From contig NZ_MTLG01000011.1 of the NCBI RefSeq assembly GCF_002192695.1, positions 186,001-250,000 of the forward strand: 64,000 nt of DNA, in the 5' to 3' direction. The stretch comes from Achromobacter xylosoxidans. GTDB lineage: Bacteria > Pseudomonadota > Gammaproteobacteria > Burkholderiales > Burkholderiaceae_B. The notes under the pieces were generated by a model. The model was not told where the DNA came from, made no database searches, and worked only from the letters and a program-made list of their open reading frames with translations. The translations under genes and the position numbers were made by a program. Positions 1 through 7,743 of this stretch are shown here, in pieces (the first letter of the stretch is position 1; the number at the start of each line of letters is the position of its first letter).

Positions 1-169
1 CCACCGTGGAAATGAAGAACGCCCATTGCCACAGCGGCGGCAAGGCATCGCCCTGGACCGGCGCGGGGCCGCCCAGGGTGGCCGCGATGCGCGCGGCGTG
101 GCCCGGGTCCATGGCGTCCGCCTTGCGTTCGCCGCTGCCGATCCACGCGGCCGGATCTGTAGATGTCAT
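1..169 (-). CDS. HTD2-like / mesaconyl-C4-CoA hydratase-type dehydratase, N-terminal fragment
   Basis: Only the first 56 codons lie in the window; the gene runs off the left edge. The translation starts MTSTDPAAWIGSGERKADAM and contains LPPLWQWAFF. The pattern W-I-G, then G-D-x-LPPLW-x-W, is typical of the N-terminal hot-dog domain of HTD2-like acyl-CoA hydratases such as mesaconyl-C4-CoA (3-methylfumaryl-CoA) hydratase. These hydrate 2-enoyl-CoA or dicarboxyl-CoA substrates in the cytoplasm. The start is supported by an AGAGGA ribosome site a few bases upstream. The gene is divergent from a LysR regulator, the usual layout for a regulated catabolic operon. The family call is moderately sure; the substrate is unknown. 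Confidence 0.7.
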   Translation of the reverse strand, partial: MTSTDPAAWIGSGERKADAMDPGHAARIAATLGGPAPVQGDALPPLWQWAFFISTV

Positions 170-213
170 GCCGATATCCTCTGCTGGGGTTTTTACAGCC
201 TGAAGCATGCCCG

Positions 214-229
214 CAAGCCGTCCCGCTTG
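214..229. promoter_or_regulatory. Candidate LysR operator dyad (CAAGC-N6-GCTTG)
   Basis: A 5-bp inverted repeat with a 6-bp spacer sits in the 150-bp gap between the divergent HTD2-like gene and the LysR gene. Position and size fit a LysR recognition site, but such short dyads are common in GC-rich DNA. The site is inferred from layout, not proven. Confidence 0.3.
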
Positions 230-319
230 TGAATTCGTTTTTGCTCAAGGAGGGGTTTGCGGCGCCTGAATCGGGTGCCCGCCCCCCAGCCCGCCACCTC
301 GCGCCGTAATATATGGGCC

Positions 320-1213
320 ATGCACTTCGACCTCGCCGACCTACGCCTGTTCATCCACATCGCCGAATCCCCCAGCCTGACCCAGGCTGCCAAGCGGGCG
401 CACCTGTCCCTGGCGGCCGTCAGCGTGCGCATCAAGGCGCTGGAAAACCAGCTCAATACCCGCCTCCTGTACCGCGACAGCCGCGGCGTGGAAATCACGC
501 CCGCGGGCCAGAAGCTGCTGCAGCATGCGCGGGTCATCATGCGCCAGGTGGACCACCTGAAGCACGACTTCCAGGAACAGGCCGACGGCGACAGCGGCCA
601 CATCCGCATCTTCGCCAACACCACGGCGGTCACGGAATTCATGCCGGACATCCTGGCGCAGTTCCTGTCCGGCCACCCCGGCGTCACCGTGGACCTGCAG
701 GAACGCCTGACCCGCGACATCGTGCGCGGCGTGCTGGACGGCACCACCGACCTGGGCATCGTGGCCGGCCCGGTGGACGCGCCCGAATTGCAGACCATCC
801 ACTTCAGCACCGACAAGCTGGTGCTGGTGGTGCCCAACGGCCATCCCCTGCAGGACCAGGAAAAGATCAAGCTGGCCGAGGCGGTGCGCTATCCCTTCAT
901 CACCATGCACGAAGGCTCCACCCTGGTCGCCTTCCTGCGCGACCAGCTGGAACAGGTGGGCCAGCGCCTGCCCCAGCGCATCCAGCTCTACAGCTTCGAT
1001 TCCATCTGCCGAATGGTGCAGGCGGGCGTGGGCATCGGCGTCATCCCCGACTCCGCGGCGCGGCGCTATGGCGCCGACATGAAGCTGCGCGTGGTCGAGC
1101 TGGACGAGCCCTGGGTAGTGCGCGAACGCAAGCTGCTGGTGCGCGACATCGACGCGCTGCCGGGCTGCGCGCGCGAACTCATCCAACAGATCCAGGCAAC
1201 GCGGACGCCCTGA
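320..1213 (+). CDS. LysR-family transcriptional regulator
   Basis: This 297-residue protein is of standard LysR length. The N-terminal winged helix-turn-helix spans about residues 1-60 (LADLRLFIHIAESPSLTQAA, then ITPAGQKLLQHAR) and is followed by a type 2 periplasmic-binding effector domain. I chose the ATG at 320 over a longer in-frame start at 257 because MHFDLADLRLF is where LysR proteins normally begin. It is divergent from the HTD2-like hydratase and convergent with the crotonase gene, so it probably controls the acyl-CoA genes around it. A second LysR gene at 10821-11720 is clearly related, with matching landmarks (DLRLF, ANTTA, then DLG-VAG). The inducer is unknown. Confidence 0.9.
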   Translation: MHFDLADLRLFIHIAESPSLTQAAKRAHLSLAAVSVRIKALENQLNTRLLYRDSRGVEITPAGQKLLQHARVIMRQVDHLKHDFQEQADGDSGHIRIFANTTAVTEFMPDILAQFLSGHPGVTVDLQERLTRDIVRGVLDGTTDLGIVAGPVDAPELQTIHFSTDKLVLVVPNGHPLQDQEKIKLAEAVRYPFITMHEGSTLVAFLRDQLEQVGQRLPQRIQLYSFDSICRMVQAGVGIGVIPDSAARRYGADMKLRVVELDEPWVVRERKLLVRDIDALPGCARELIQQIQATRTP

Positions 1214-1228
1214 CCACGCACCGCCCGC

Positions 1229-2050
1229 TCAGGTGCCGGTGAATGCCGGCGGACGCTTCTGCGCGAACGCCCGCATGCCTTCCAGGTAATCGTCGGTGTA
1301 GCCGAGTTCGCGCTGCAAACGGCATTCCAGGTCGAACTGCTGCGCCAGCGTGTTGCCGCTGGACGCGTGCAGCGCGGCCTTGGTGGCGCCGTAGGCGCGG
1401 GTAGGCCCCGCCGCCAGCGTATCTGCGACTTCGGCCAGCGTGTCCGCCAGTGCCTCGTCCGGCACCACGCGCCAGATCAGCCCCCAGGCTTCCGCCTGCC
1501 GGGCGCTGAGCGCCTCGCCGAACAACGCCGCGCCCATGGCGCGGGCTGAACCCACCAGCCGCGGCAGGAACCAGGTACCGCCGGCATCGGGCAGCAGGCC
1601 GATCTTGCTGAAGGCCTGGATGAAGCGCGCCGACTCCACCGCGAACACCACGTCGCAAGCCAGCGCCAGGCTGGCGCCCGCGCCGGCCGCTACGCCGTTC
1701 ATCACGCACACCACCGGTACCGGCAAGGCCCGCAGCCGGGTGACCAAGGGCCGGTAGCATCGCTCCAGGATCAGGCTCAGGTCGCGGCGCGCGCCGTCTT
1801 CGGCGGGCTTGCGCTCGCCGAGGTCCTGGCCCGCGCAAAAGCCCCGCCCCGCGCCGGTGATGATCAGCCCGCGCAGGCCGCTGTCGGCCTCCATGGCGTC
1901 CAGCGCCCGCGCCAGCTCGGCATGCATGACTTCCGTGAAACTGTTCAGCCGTTCGGGCCGGTTCAGCGTGATGAGGCCCACGCCCCGCTCCAGCGTGAAG
2001 CGGATCTGGGTGTAGCCGCCATCCCCGGATTGGATTGCCGCCGCGCTCAT
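1229..2050 (-). CDS. Enoyl-CoA hydratase/isomerase, PaaG-like
   Basis: This 273-residue crotonase-fold protein shows the oxyanion-hole segment GAGRGFCAGQDLGER and the second conserved block FSKIGLLPDAGGTWFLPRLV. The wording of both blocks resembles PaaG (ring-1,2-epoxyphenylacetyl-CoA isomerase) more than FadB-type hydratases, but no other paa genes are present. Hydration or double-bond isomerisation of an enoyl-CoA in the local pathway is therefore the safer role. The start at 2050 overlaps the stop of the upstream acyl-CoA dehydrogenase (ATGA), so the two are translationally coupled in one minus-strand operon. A much longer open frame continues upstream but lies antisense-shifted over the dehydrogenase. 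Confidence 0.85.
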   Translation of the reverse strand: MSAAAIQSGDGGYTQIRFTLERGVGLITLNRPERLNSFTEVMHAELARALDAMEADSGLRGLIITGAGRGFCAGQDLGERKPAEDGARRDLSLILERCYRPLVTRLRALPVPVVCVMNGVAAGAGASLALACDVVFAVESARFIQAFSKIGLLPDAGGTWFLPRLVGSARAMGAALFGEALSARQAEAWGLIWRVVPDEALADTLAEVADTLAAGPTRAYGATKAALHASSGNTLAQQFDLECRLQRELGYTDDYLEGMRAFAQKRPPAFTGT

Positions 2051-3159
2051 GCCAGTTCCTCCAGCACGGCCAGTTGTTCGGCCGTGTCGCCGAGCAGCTG
2101 GTCGACGACGGTCAGCCGCTTGAAGTAGTCGCCCACGTCCAGCTCGTCGGTCATGCCCATGCCGCCATGCAGCTGCACCGCCAGTTGCGCCACCAGGCGT
2201 CCGGCGCGCGCGGCTTCCAGCTTGGCCGAGGCGATCATGCGGCGGCGCTGCGCGGCGTCGGTTTCGGTCAGGGCCGCCACCGCCACATAGGCCATGGACA
2301 AGGCCAGCTCCTTGGCCACCAGCATCTCCGCCAGGCGATGCTGCAGAGCCTGGAACGAGGCCAGCGGCTGGCCGAACTGCTTGCGCGCCTTCAGGTAGTC
2401 GACGGTGATCTCCAGCAGCCGTTCCATCGCGCCGGCGGCATGCGCGCAGAGCGCGGCCGTGCCCCACTGCAAGGACCGCGCCAGGGCCTGGTCGGCGGCG
2501 GCGCCTTCGGCCAGCAAGGCCTCGGGCGGCAGGCTGACCGCATCCAGGTCCAGCCGGGCGCAACGCGCGCCGTCCAGCGTGGGCGTATCGGTGATCCGTA
2601 CCCCTGCGGTATCGGCCGGCACCGCCAGCAGCAGCGTCTGGCCCTTATCGCCGCGCGCGCTGACCAGCCAGGCCGTGGCCGCCGCGCCATGCCAGACCAG
2701 ATGCTTGACGCCCTCCAGCCGCCAGCCTTCGGCCGTCCTGCCGGCGCGGCAATCGCGCGGCTCGGCCTCGTAGCGGCGGCCAGGTTCCTGGTAGGCCACG
2801 CTGACAATGGCGTCGCCCGAGGCGATGGCCGGCAGCCACAGGCCGCGCGCCTCGCCGCCGCAAGCCTCGATCAGCGCCGCGCCCATGACCGCACTGGGGA
2901 TGACCGGCTCGGACACCAGTCCGCGTCCCAGTTCCACGTGCACGGGCAGCAGGCTGGCGGGCACTTCGCCGAAGCCGCCGAAATCCTGCGGGATGGTCAG
3001 TCCCAGCACGCCCAGTTCAGCCAGCGCGGCCCAGGCGTCGGCATCCAGCTTGCCCGCGGCCTGGCGGGCGCGGCGGCGCGGGTGCGTCCATTCCTGGTCC
3101 ACCAGCCGCCGCAGGCTGTCGGCCAGCATGCGTTGTTCTTCGGTATAGATGAAATCCAT
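2047..3159 (-). CDS. Acyl-CoA dehydrogenase, second member of a tandem pair
   Basis: This 370-residue protein begins MDFIYTEEQRMLADSLRRLV, the usual acyl-CoA dehydrogenase helical N-terminus, and has the late FAD/dimer motif QLHGGMGMTDEL near residue 330. It should oxidise an acyl-CoA to the enoyl-CoA using FAD. At the place where medium-chain enzymes carry the catalytic glutamate of Y-E-G-T, this protein reads QLLGDT, so the base is not in the classic position. With the neighbouring dehydrogenase 35 bp upstream, this suggests a heteromeric enzyme in which catalytic residues are split between subunits, as known for some steroid-type dehydrogenases. The substrate cannot be read from the sequence. 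Confidence 0.88.
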   Translation of the reverse strand: MDFIYTEEQRMLADSLRRLVDQEWTHPRRRARQAAGKLDADAWAALAELGVLGLTIPQDFGGFGEVPASLLPVHVELGRGLVSEPVIPSAVMGAALIEACGGEARGLWLPAIASGDAIVSVAYQEPGRRYEAEPRDCRAGRTAEGWRLEGVKHLVWHGAAATAWLVSARGDKGQTLLLAVPADTAGVRITDTPTLDGARCARLDLDAVSLPPEALLAEGAAADQALARSLQWGTAALCAHAAGAMERLLEITVDYLKARKQFGQPLASFQALQHRLAEMLVAKELALSMAYVAVAALTETDAAQRRRMIASAKLEAARAGRLVAQLAVQLHGGMGMTDELDVGDYFKRLTVVDQLLGDTAEQLAVLEELA

Positions 3160-3194
3160 GCGTCGTCTTCCTGTCGGGTTGCGCGAGGCCGGGC

Positions 3195-4385
3195 CTACAG
3201 GCCCAGCACCAGGCGGGCGATGATGCCCTTCTGCACTTCGGTGGTGCCGCCGTAGATCGAGGTCTTGCGCATGTCGGCATAGCCCGCGCCGGCCGCGGCC
3301 GCAAGCGCAGGCCCCGGACCGCTGTATCCCTGGTCCGCCTGCAGCCAATCGGGGTCGTAGGGCCAGGCGTCCGGCCCCGCCACCTCCATCTGCAGCATGG
3401 CCAGGTCCTGCTGGATCTCGGAGCCCCGGATCTTCAGCACGGAGGCTTCCGGCCCCGGCGTGCCGTCATTGCTGGAGGCCACGCGCAGCAGCAGCATTTC
3501 CAGCGCCATGATGTCCACCTCGATGCGCGAGATGCGGTCGCGGAACCGACTATCGGCCAGCAGGGGCTTGCCCCGGGACTGCGCCTGCGCGGCCATGTGC
3601 TTGAGCACGCCCAGTTCGCGGTGGCAATGGCCCAGGCCGGCGATACCGGTGCGCTCGTGACCAAGCAGGTACTTGGCATAGGTCCAGCCCTGGTTCTCCA
3701 CGCCCACCAGGTTGGCCACCGGCACGCGCACGTTTTCCAGCCAGACCTCGTTCACGTCGTGCCCGCCGTCCAGCGTGCGGATGGGCCGCACGGTCACGCC
3801 TGGCGTACTCATGTCCAGCAGCAGCATCGAAATACCGCGCTGCGCGCGGGCCTCGGGATCGGTGCGGACCAGGCAGAACATCCAATCGGCGTACTGGGCC
3901 AGCGTGGTCCAGGTCTTCTGGCCGTTGACGACGTACTCGTCGCCATCGCGCACCGCGCGGGTCGAGAGCGAGGCCAGGTCGGACCCCGACCCCGGCTCGG
4001 AATAGCCCTGGCACCACCAGTCCTCCACGCGGATGATGCGCGGCAGAAGGCGCGCCTGCTGCTCGGCGCTGCCGTACTTCATCAGGACCGGACCGATCAT
4101 GGACAGGCCGAAAGGCAACAGGCGCGGCGCGCCGGCCTTGAAGCACTCCACCTCGAAGATCAGCCGCTGCAAGGCGTTCCAGCCGGTGCCGCCATGTTCG
4201 ACAGGCCAGTTCGGCGCGCCCCAGCCCTGGTCGGCCAGGATGTTGTGCCAGCGCACGTAGTCCTCGCGCTCCAGCCGCTGGTGCCGCAGCACCTTGTCGC
4301 GTATGTCCTGCGGTAGCTTGTCCGTGGCGAAGGCGCGCACTTCTTCGCGGAATAGCCGCTCCTGCGGCGTCCAGGTCAGATTCAT
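3195..4385 (-). CDS. Acyl-CoA dehydrogenase, first member of a tandem pair
   Basis: This 396-residue protein (MNLTWTPQERLFREEVRAFA) is a full-length acyl-CoA dehydrogenase. It has the flavin-domain motif WWCQGYSEPGSGSDLAS and the helix with HERTGIAGLGH. Near the C-terminus it reads YGGTTEVQKGIIARLVLG, so glycine replaces the glutamate of the classic Y-E-G-T motif. A glutamate in the HERTG helix is a possible alternative base. A strong AAGGAG ribosome site precedes the ATG at 4385. It heads a minus-strand operon (two dehydrogenases, then the crotonase) and is divergent from the DUF35/thiolase operon. Together with the following gene it probably forms a two-subunit dehydrogenase. Confidence 0.9.
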   Translation of the reverse strand: MNLTWTPQERLFREEVRAFATDKLPQDIRDKVLRHQRLEREDYVRWHNILADQGWGAPNWPVEHGGTGWNALQRLIFEVECFKAGAPRLLPFGLSMIGPVLMKYGSAEQQARLLPRIIRVEDWWCQGYSEPGSGSDLASLSTRAVRDGDEYVVNGQKTWTTLAQYADWMFCLVRTDPEARAQRGISMLLLDMSTPGVTVRPIRTLDGGHDVNEVWLENVRVPVANLVGVENQGWTYAKYLLGHERTGIAGLGHCHRELGVLKHMAAQAQSRGKPLLADSRFRDRISRIEVDIMALEMLLLRVASSNDGTPGPEASVLKIRGSEIQQDLAMLQMEVAGPDAWPYDPDWLQADQGYSGPGPALAAAAGAGYADMRKTSIYGGTTEVQKGIIARLVLGL

Positions 4386-4445
4386 GGTCGGGCTCCTTTT
4401 CCGGTATCTAGCCACGGCCCGGCACGCCGGACAATCTGCCTCTTC

Positions 4446-4460
4446 CGAAGACGGGCTTCG
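4446..4460. promoter_or_regulatory. Candidate operator dyad (CGAAG-N5-CTTCG)
   Basis: This perfect 5-bp inverted repeat lies in the gap between the divergent dehydrogenase and DUF35 genes. Its position suits a shared regulatory site, possibly for one of the two LysR proteins, but its spacing differs from the dyad near 220 and chance occurrence is possible. Confidence 0.22.
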
Positions 4461-4581
4461 CGCAGGACATAGGGCGCCCCACTACGGGCCGGCGGAAGGC
4501 CTGCTTCAGCAATGAAGAATGGCCGAACCCGCCGCCAGTGCCGACACTTGCAAGCGTCATCCACTGGAACCCGTAGGCATC

Positions 4582-4986
4582 ATGACCGTTCCCGATCAGC
4601 AGGCCGCCGCGCCGCAAGGCGTCGAGGCGCAATACCGGCAGGCGCTGGACCAAGGCCGCTTCCTCATCCAGCATTGCGCCGGCTGCGACCGCGCAGTGTT
4701 CTATCCCCGCATGATCTGCCCGCATTGCGGCGCGGACAAGCTCGCCTGGACCGCCCCCGACGGACGCGGCCAGGTCTATTCCACCACCGTGGTGCGCCGC
4801 AAGCCCGAGGCTGGCGGCGACTACAACGTGGCGCTGATCGACCTGCCGGAAGGCGTCAGGCTGATGAGCCGCGTGGAAGGCGTGGCGCCAGATGCCGTGC
4901 ATATCGGCATGGCGGTGCGCGCGCAGGTAGCGCAGCAGGACGGCCGCGGCCTCCTGGTCTTCGTACCCAACAAGGAGGCGCAATGA
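4582..4986 (+). CDS. Zn-ribbon/OB-fold (DUF35) acyl-CoA-associated protein
   Basis: This 134-residue protein has a rubredoxin-like zinc ribbon (Cys32, Cys35, Cys46, Cys49; CAGC...CPHC) followed by an OB-fold domain (GRGQVYSTTVVRR, then IDLPEG). DUF35 proteins do not catalyse on their own. They form obligate complexes with thiolase-fold or MaoC-fold enzymes. Its stop overlaps the start of the thiolase-like gene (ATGA), as expected for such a pair. The ATG at 4582 gives the usual family N-terminus; an in-frame ATG at 4519 would add 21 residues and cannot be excluded. It is the first gene of a plus-strand operon. Confidence 0.85.
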   Translation: MTVPDQQAAAPQGVEAQYRQALDQGRFLIQHCAGCDRAVFYPRMICPHCGADKLAWTAPDGRGQVYSTTVVRRKPEAGGDYNVALIDLPEGVRLMSRVEGVAPDAVHIGMAVRAQVAQQDGRGLLVFVPNKEAQ

Positions 4987-6155
4987 CGCTGAACGATCTG
5001 CGCGGCGCCGTGGCGGTCGCCGGCGTGGGCCACGCCGGCCTGGGCCAGGCCGCGGGCTACACCGAAATGGAAATCCTGGTGCAGGCGGCGCAGCGCGCAG
5101 TGGCGGACGCCGGCCTCAGCATGCGCGACATCGACGGCATCTGCACCGCCAGCGTGGCCGCGCCCATGTGGGCCATGCCGGTGATCGAACACCTGGGCAT
5201 CCGCCCCAGCTTCATCGACAGCACCATGCTGGGTGGCTCCAGCTTCGTCGCGCACCTGCTGCCGGCGCTGCACGCGCTGGCGTCCGGCCAGTGCAATGCG
5301 GTGCTGGTCTGCTACGGCAGCACGCAGCGCACTTCCACCTTGAGCCGCGCCGAGATCGGCCGGGTGCGCAAGCAGTTCGACCCGCAACCCTACGAAACGC
5401 CCTACGAGCCGCTGAGCCCCTTGTCGTCCTACGCGCTGGCGGCCGCGCGCCACATGCACCAGTACGGCACGCGCCGCGAGCACCTGGCGCAGGTGGCGCT
5501 GGCCGCGAACCAGTGGGCCCAGCTGAATCCCGAAGCGCAATTGCGCGAACCCGCCACGCTGGACCAGATCCTCTCGGCCCGCATGGTGTCCGATCCCCTG
5601 AGCGTGCGCGATTGCTGCCTGGTCACCGATGGCGCCGGCGCCTACGTGCTGGTGCGCGCCGAGCGCGCCCGCGATCTGCCGCGCCCGCCGGTCTACGTGC
5701 TGGGCAACGCCACCGCGGTCTGGAACCGCCAGATATCGTCCATGGAAGACCTGACCGTGACCGCCGCCGCCGAATCCGGCAAGCGCGCGTTCGCCATGGC
5801 GGGCGTGACACCCAGGGACATCGACGTGGTGGAGCTGTACGACGCCTTCACCATCAACACCCTGCTGTTCCTGGAAGACCTGGGCTTCTGCGCCAAGGGC
5901 GAAAGCAAGGACTTCATCGCGGGCGGCGCCATCGCCCCGGGCGGCACGCTGCCGGTTAACACCAATGGCGGCGGGCTGTGCTGCGTGCACCCCGGCATGT
6001 ACGGCGTCTTCATCATGATCGAGGCCGTCCGGCAGCTGCGTCGCGAGTGTGGCGTGCGTCAGATTGCCGATGCGCACCTGGCCCTGGTGCATGGCAACGG
6101 CGGCACCCTGTCCAGCCAATCCACCGCAATCCTGGGCACCCAGGCCACGCTTTGA
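4983..6155 (+). CDS. Thiolase-fold protein lacking the catalytic Cys (SCP2/Ltp2-like)
   Basis: This 390-residue protein has the thiolase fold, with C-terminal signatures ELYDAF (286 region) and NTNGGGLCCVHPGMYG (327-341). The nucleophile position that reads N-N-C-S in SCP2 thiolases is here DSTMLGGSSF (79-88), with no cysteine. The usual H-D-x-F is Y-D-A-F (Tyr286). A claisen-type thiolase mechanism is therefore unlikely. In the Ltp2 family, thiolase-like proteins with tyrosines in the active site and a DUF35 partner act as retro-aldolases that shorten steroid-type side chains. The translationally coupled DUF35 gene upstream supports that reading. The fold is sure; the aldolase role is inference. 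Confidence 0.82.
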   Translation: MTLNDLRGAVAVAGVGHAGLGQAAGYTEMEILVQAAQRAVADAGLSMRDIDGICTASVAAPMWAMPVIEHLGIRPSFIDSTMLGGSSFVAHLLPALHALASGQCNAVLVCYGSTQRTSTLSRAEIGRVRKQFDPQPYETPYEPLSPLSSYALAAARHMHQYGTRREHLAQVALAANQWAQLNPEAQLREPATLDQILSARMVSDPLSVRDCCLVTDGAGAYVLVRAERARDLPRPPVYVLGNATAVWNRQISSMEDLTVTAAAESGKRAFAMAGVTPRDIDVVELYDAFTINTLLFLEDLGFCAKGESKDFIAGGAIAPGGTLPVNTNGGGLCCVHPGMYGVFIMIEAVRQLRRECGVRQIADAHLALVHGNGGTLSSQSTAILGTQATL

Positions 6156-6166
6156 ACGACGCAACC

Positions 6167-7687
6167 ATGTCCCCGGCAGCCCCTCTTACCCGCATCCATC
6201 AATTGCTGGCGCAGCAAGCCGGCCAGCGGCCCGACGCCATCTTTCTGCACGAGGAAGGCGGCGGCAAACTGAGCTACGCGCAGTTCTGGCGGCGCGTGCA
6301 GGCCGCGGCCGCGTGGCTCGAAGAACAGGGCGTTCGTCCCGGGCACCGCGTGCTGATTGCAGGTGAAAACTGCGCGGCCATGATCGCCGCGTTGTTTGCC
6401 TGCAGCGCGGCGGGCGCCTGGCCAGTAGGCGTGAACGCGCGCCTGTCCGCGCGCGAGATCGACGCCATCCGCATCCATGCGCAGCCCGAACTGCTGCTCT
6501 ACACCAGCGGAATTTCGCCAGCCGCCGCAGCCCACGCCGAGCACGCCGGCGCCATCGACGCCGATCCCGACGTCTGGGGGCCGGGCATGCAGGCTGCGCG
6601 GGCGGACAGTCCCACGCACGCCGAGACCGGCGATTCAGCCGCCGAAGTAGCCACCGTGATCTACACGTCCGGCACCACGGGCGCGCCCAAGGGCGTTCTC
6701 GTGCCGCACTGCGGCCTGCTGCATTTCGCCCGCGTCTCAGCCGCCTCGCGCCGCCTGACGCCGCAGGACATCGGCTACGCCGCGCTGCCCATGTCGCACA
6801 TCTTCGGCATCGCCACCGTGCTGATGGCCACGGTGCACGCCGGCGCCAGCCTGGTGCTGCGCAGCCGCTTCGACGCCGCCGACGCCTTCAAGGCCCTGGC
6901 GCATCCGGGCGTCAGCATCCTGCAGGGCGTGCCCACCATGTTCAGCCGCATGATGGCCGTGGCGCCGCCGCGCGCGGAGCTGCGGGCCCCTGCCCTGCGC
7001 TACCTGTACACGGGCGGCGCAGCACTCGACCCCACCCTCAAGCGCGACGCCGAGCGCTATTTCGGCGTCGCCATGCACCACGGCTACGGCATCACCGAGT
7101 ATGCGGGTTCCATGTTCGTCACCCGCATCGACGCGCCGCGCGGCGATTGCTCGGCCGGGCACGCGGTGGAAGGCGTGGAGCTGCGCATCGGCAATCCCGA
7201 CAACGGCGCACCCGCGCCCGGCGAACGCGGCGACATCCTGATCCGCGGCCCCGGCGTCATGCTGGGCTACTACCGCAATCCCGAACAGACCGCGCAGGCG
7301 CTGCTGCCCGGCGGCTGGCTCAATACCGGCGACATCGGTTATGTCGACGAGCACGGCGCGCTGTTCATTGCGGGGCGTTCCAAGGACCTGATCATCCGCT
7401 CGGGCTTCAACGTCTATCCGCTGGAAGTCGAATCCGTCATCAACGCCTTCCCCGGCGTGCGCCTGTCGGCGGTGGTCGGCCGCGCCACCGCCGACCAGAA
7501 CGAAGAAGTCATCGCCTTCGTCGAGCCCCTGCCCGGCGCCACGGTCGACACCAACCTGCTGATGCTGCATCTGCGCGCGCAGCTGGCGCCCTACAAGCGG
7601 CCCGCGCGAATCATCCCCATCGAAACCATTCCCACCACCGTCAGCGGCAAGATCCTCAAGCAGCCGCTGAAAGAAAGGCTGGCGTAG
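6167..7687 (+). CDS. Class I adenylate-forming acyl-CoA ligase
   Basis: This 506-residue enzyme activates a carboxylic acid to its CoA thioester through an acyl-AMP intermediate. The P-loop-like motif YTSGTTGAPKG lies at residues 166-176, YGITEYAG in the middle, the A8/hinge region LNTGDIGYVD with GRSKDLIIRSGFNVYP further on, and the catalytic lysine at 495 (TVSGKILKQ). Length and order match the family. It follows the thiolase-like gene by 11 bp, so it belongs to the same operon. The ATG at 6167 starts a natural N-terminus. A TTG overlapping the upstream stop would add five residues. The substrate is not predictable; the context points to an acid imported by the Bug receptors nearby. Confidence 0.9.
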   Translation: MSPAAPLTRIHQLLAQQAGQRPDAIFLHEEGGGKLSYAQFWRRVQAAAAWLEEQGVRPGHRVLIAGENCAAMIAALFACSAAGAWPVGVNARLSAREIDAIRIHAQPELLLYTSGISPAAAAHAEHAGAIDADPDVWGPGMQAARADSPTHAETGDSAAEVATVIYTSGTTGAPKGVLVPHCGLLHFARVSAASRRLTPQDIGYAALPMSHIFGIATVLMATVHAGASLVLRSRFDAADAFKALAHPGVSILQGVPTMFSRMMAVAPPRAELRAPALRYLYTGGAALDPTLKRDAERYFGVAMHHGYGITEYAGSMFVTRIDAPRGDCSAGHAVEGVELRIGNPDNGAPAPGERGDILIRGPGVMLGYYRNPEQTAQALLPGGWLNTGDIGYVDEHGALFIAGRSKDLIIRSGFNVYPLEVESVINAFPGVRLSAVVGRATADQNEEVIAFVEPLPGATVDTNLLMLHLRAQLAPYKRPARIIPIETIPTTVSGKILKQPLKERLA

Positions 7688-7743
7688 CCGCGGCTTGCTG
7701 TTCCGCTGCACGACCCGCTACTTACCCACAAGGAGACACCAGC

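Noticed and set aside
1229-2050. Part of a phenylacetate (paa) degradation cluster
   Set aside because: The crotonase resembles PaaG, but no epoxidase (paaABCDE), ligase or other paa genes are visible in the window.
4983-6155. Annotating the thiolase-fold protein simply as acetyl-CoA acetyltransferase
   Set aside because: The nucleophilic Cys and the usual active-site His are both absent, so standard thiolase activity is improbable.
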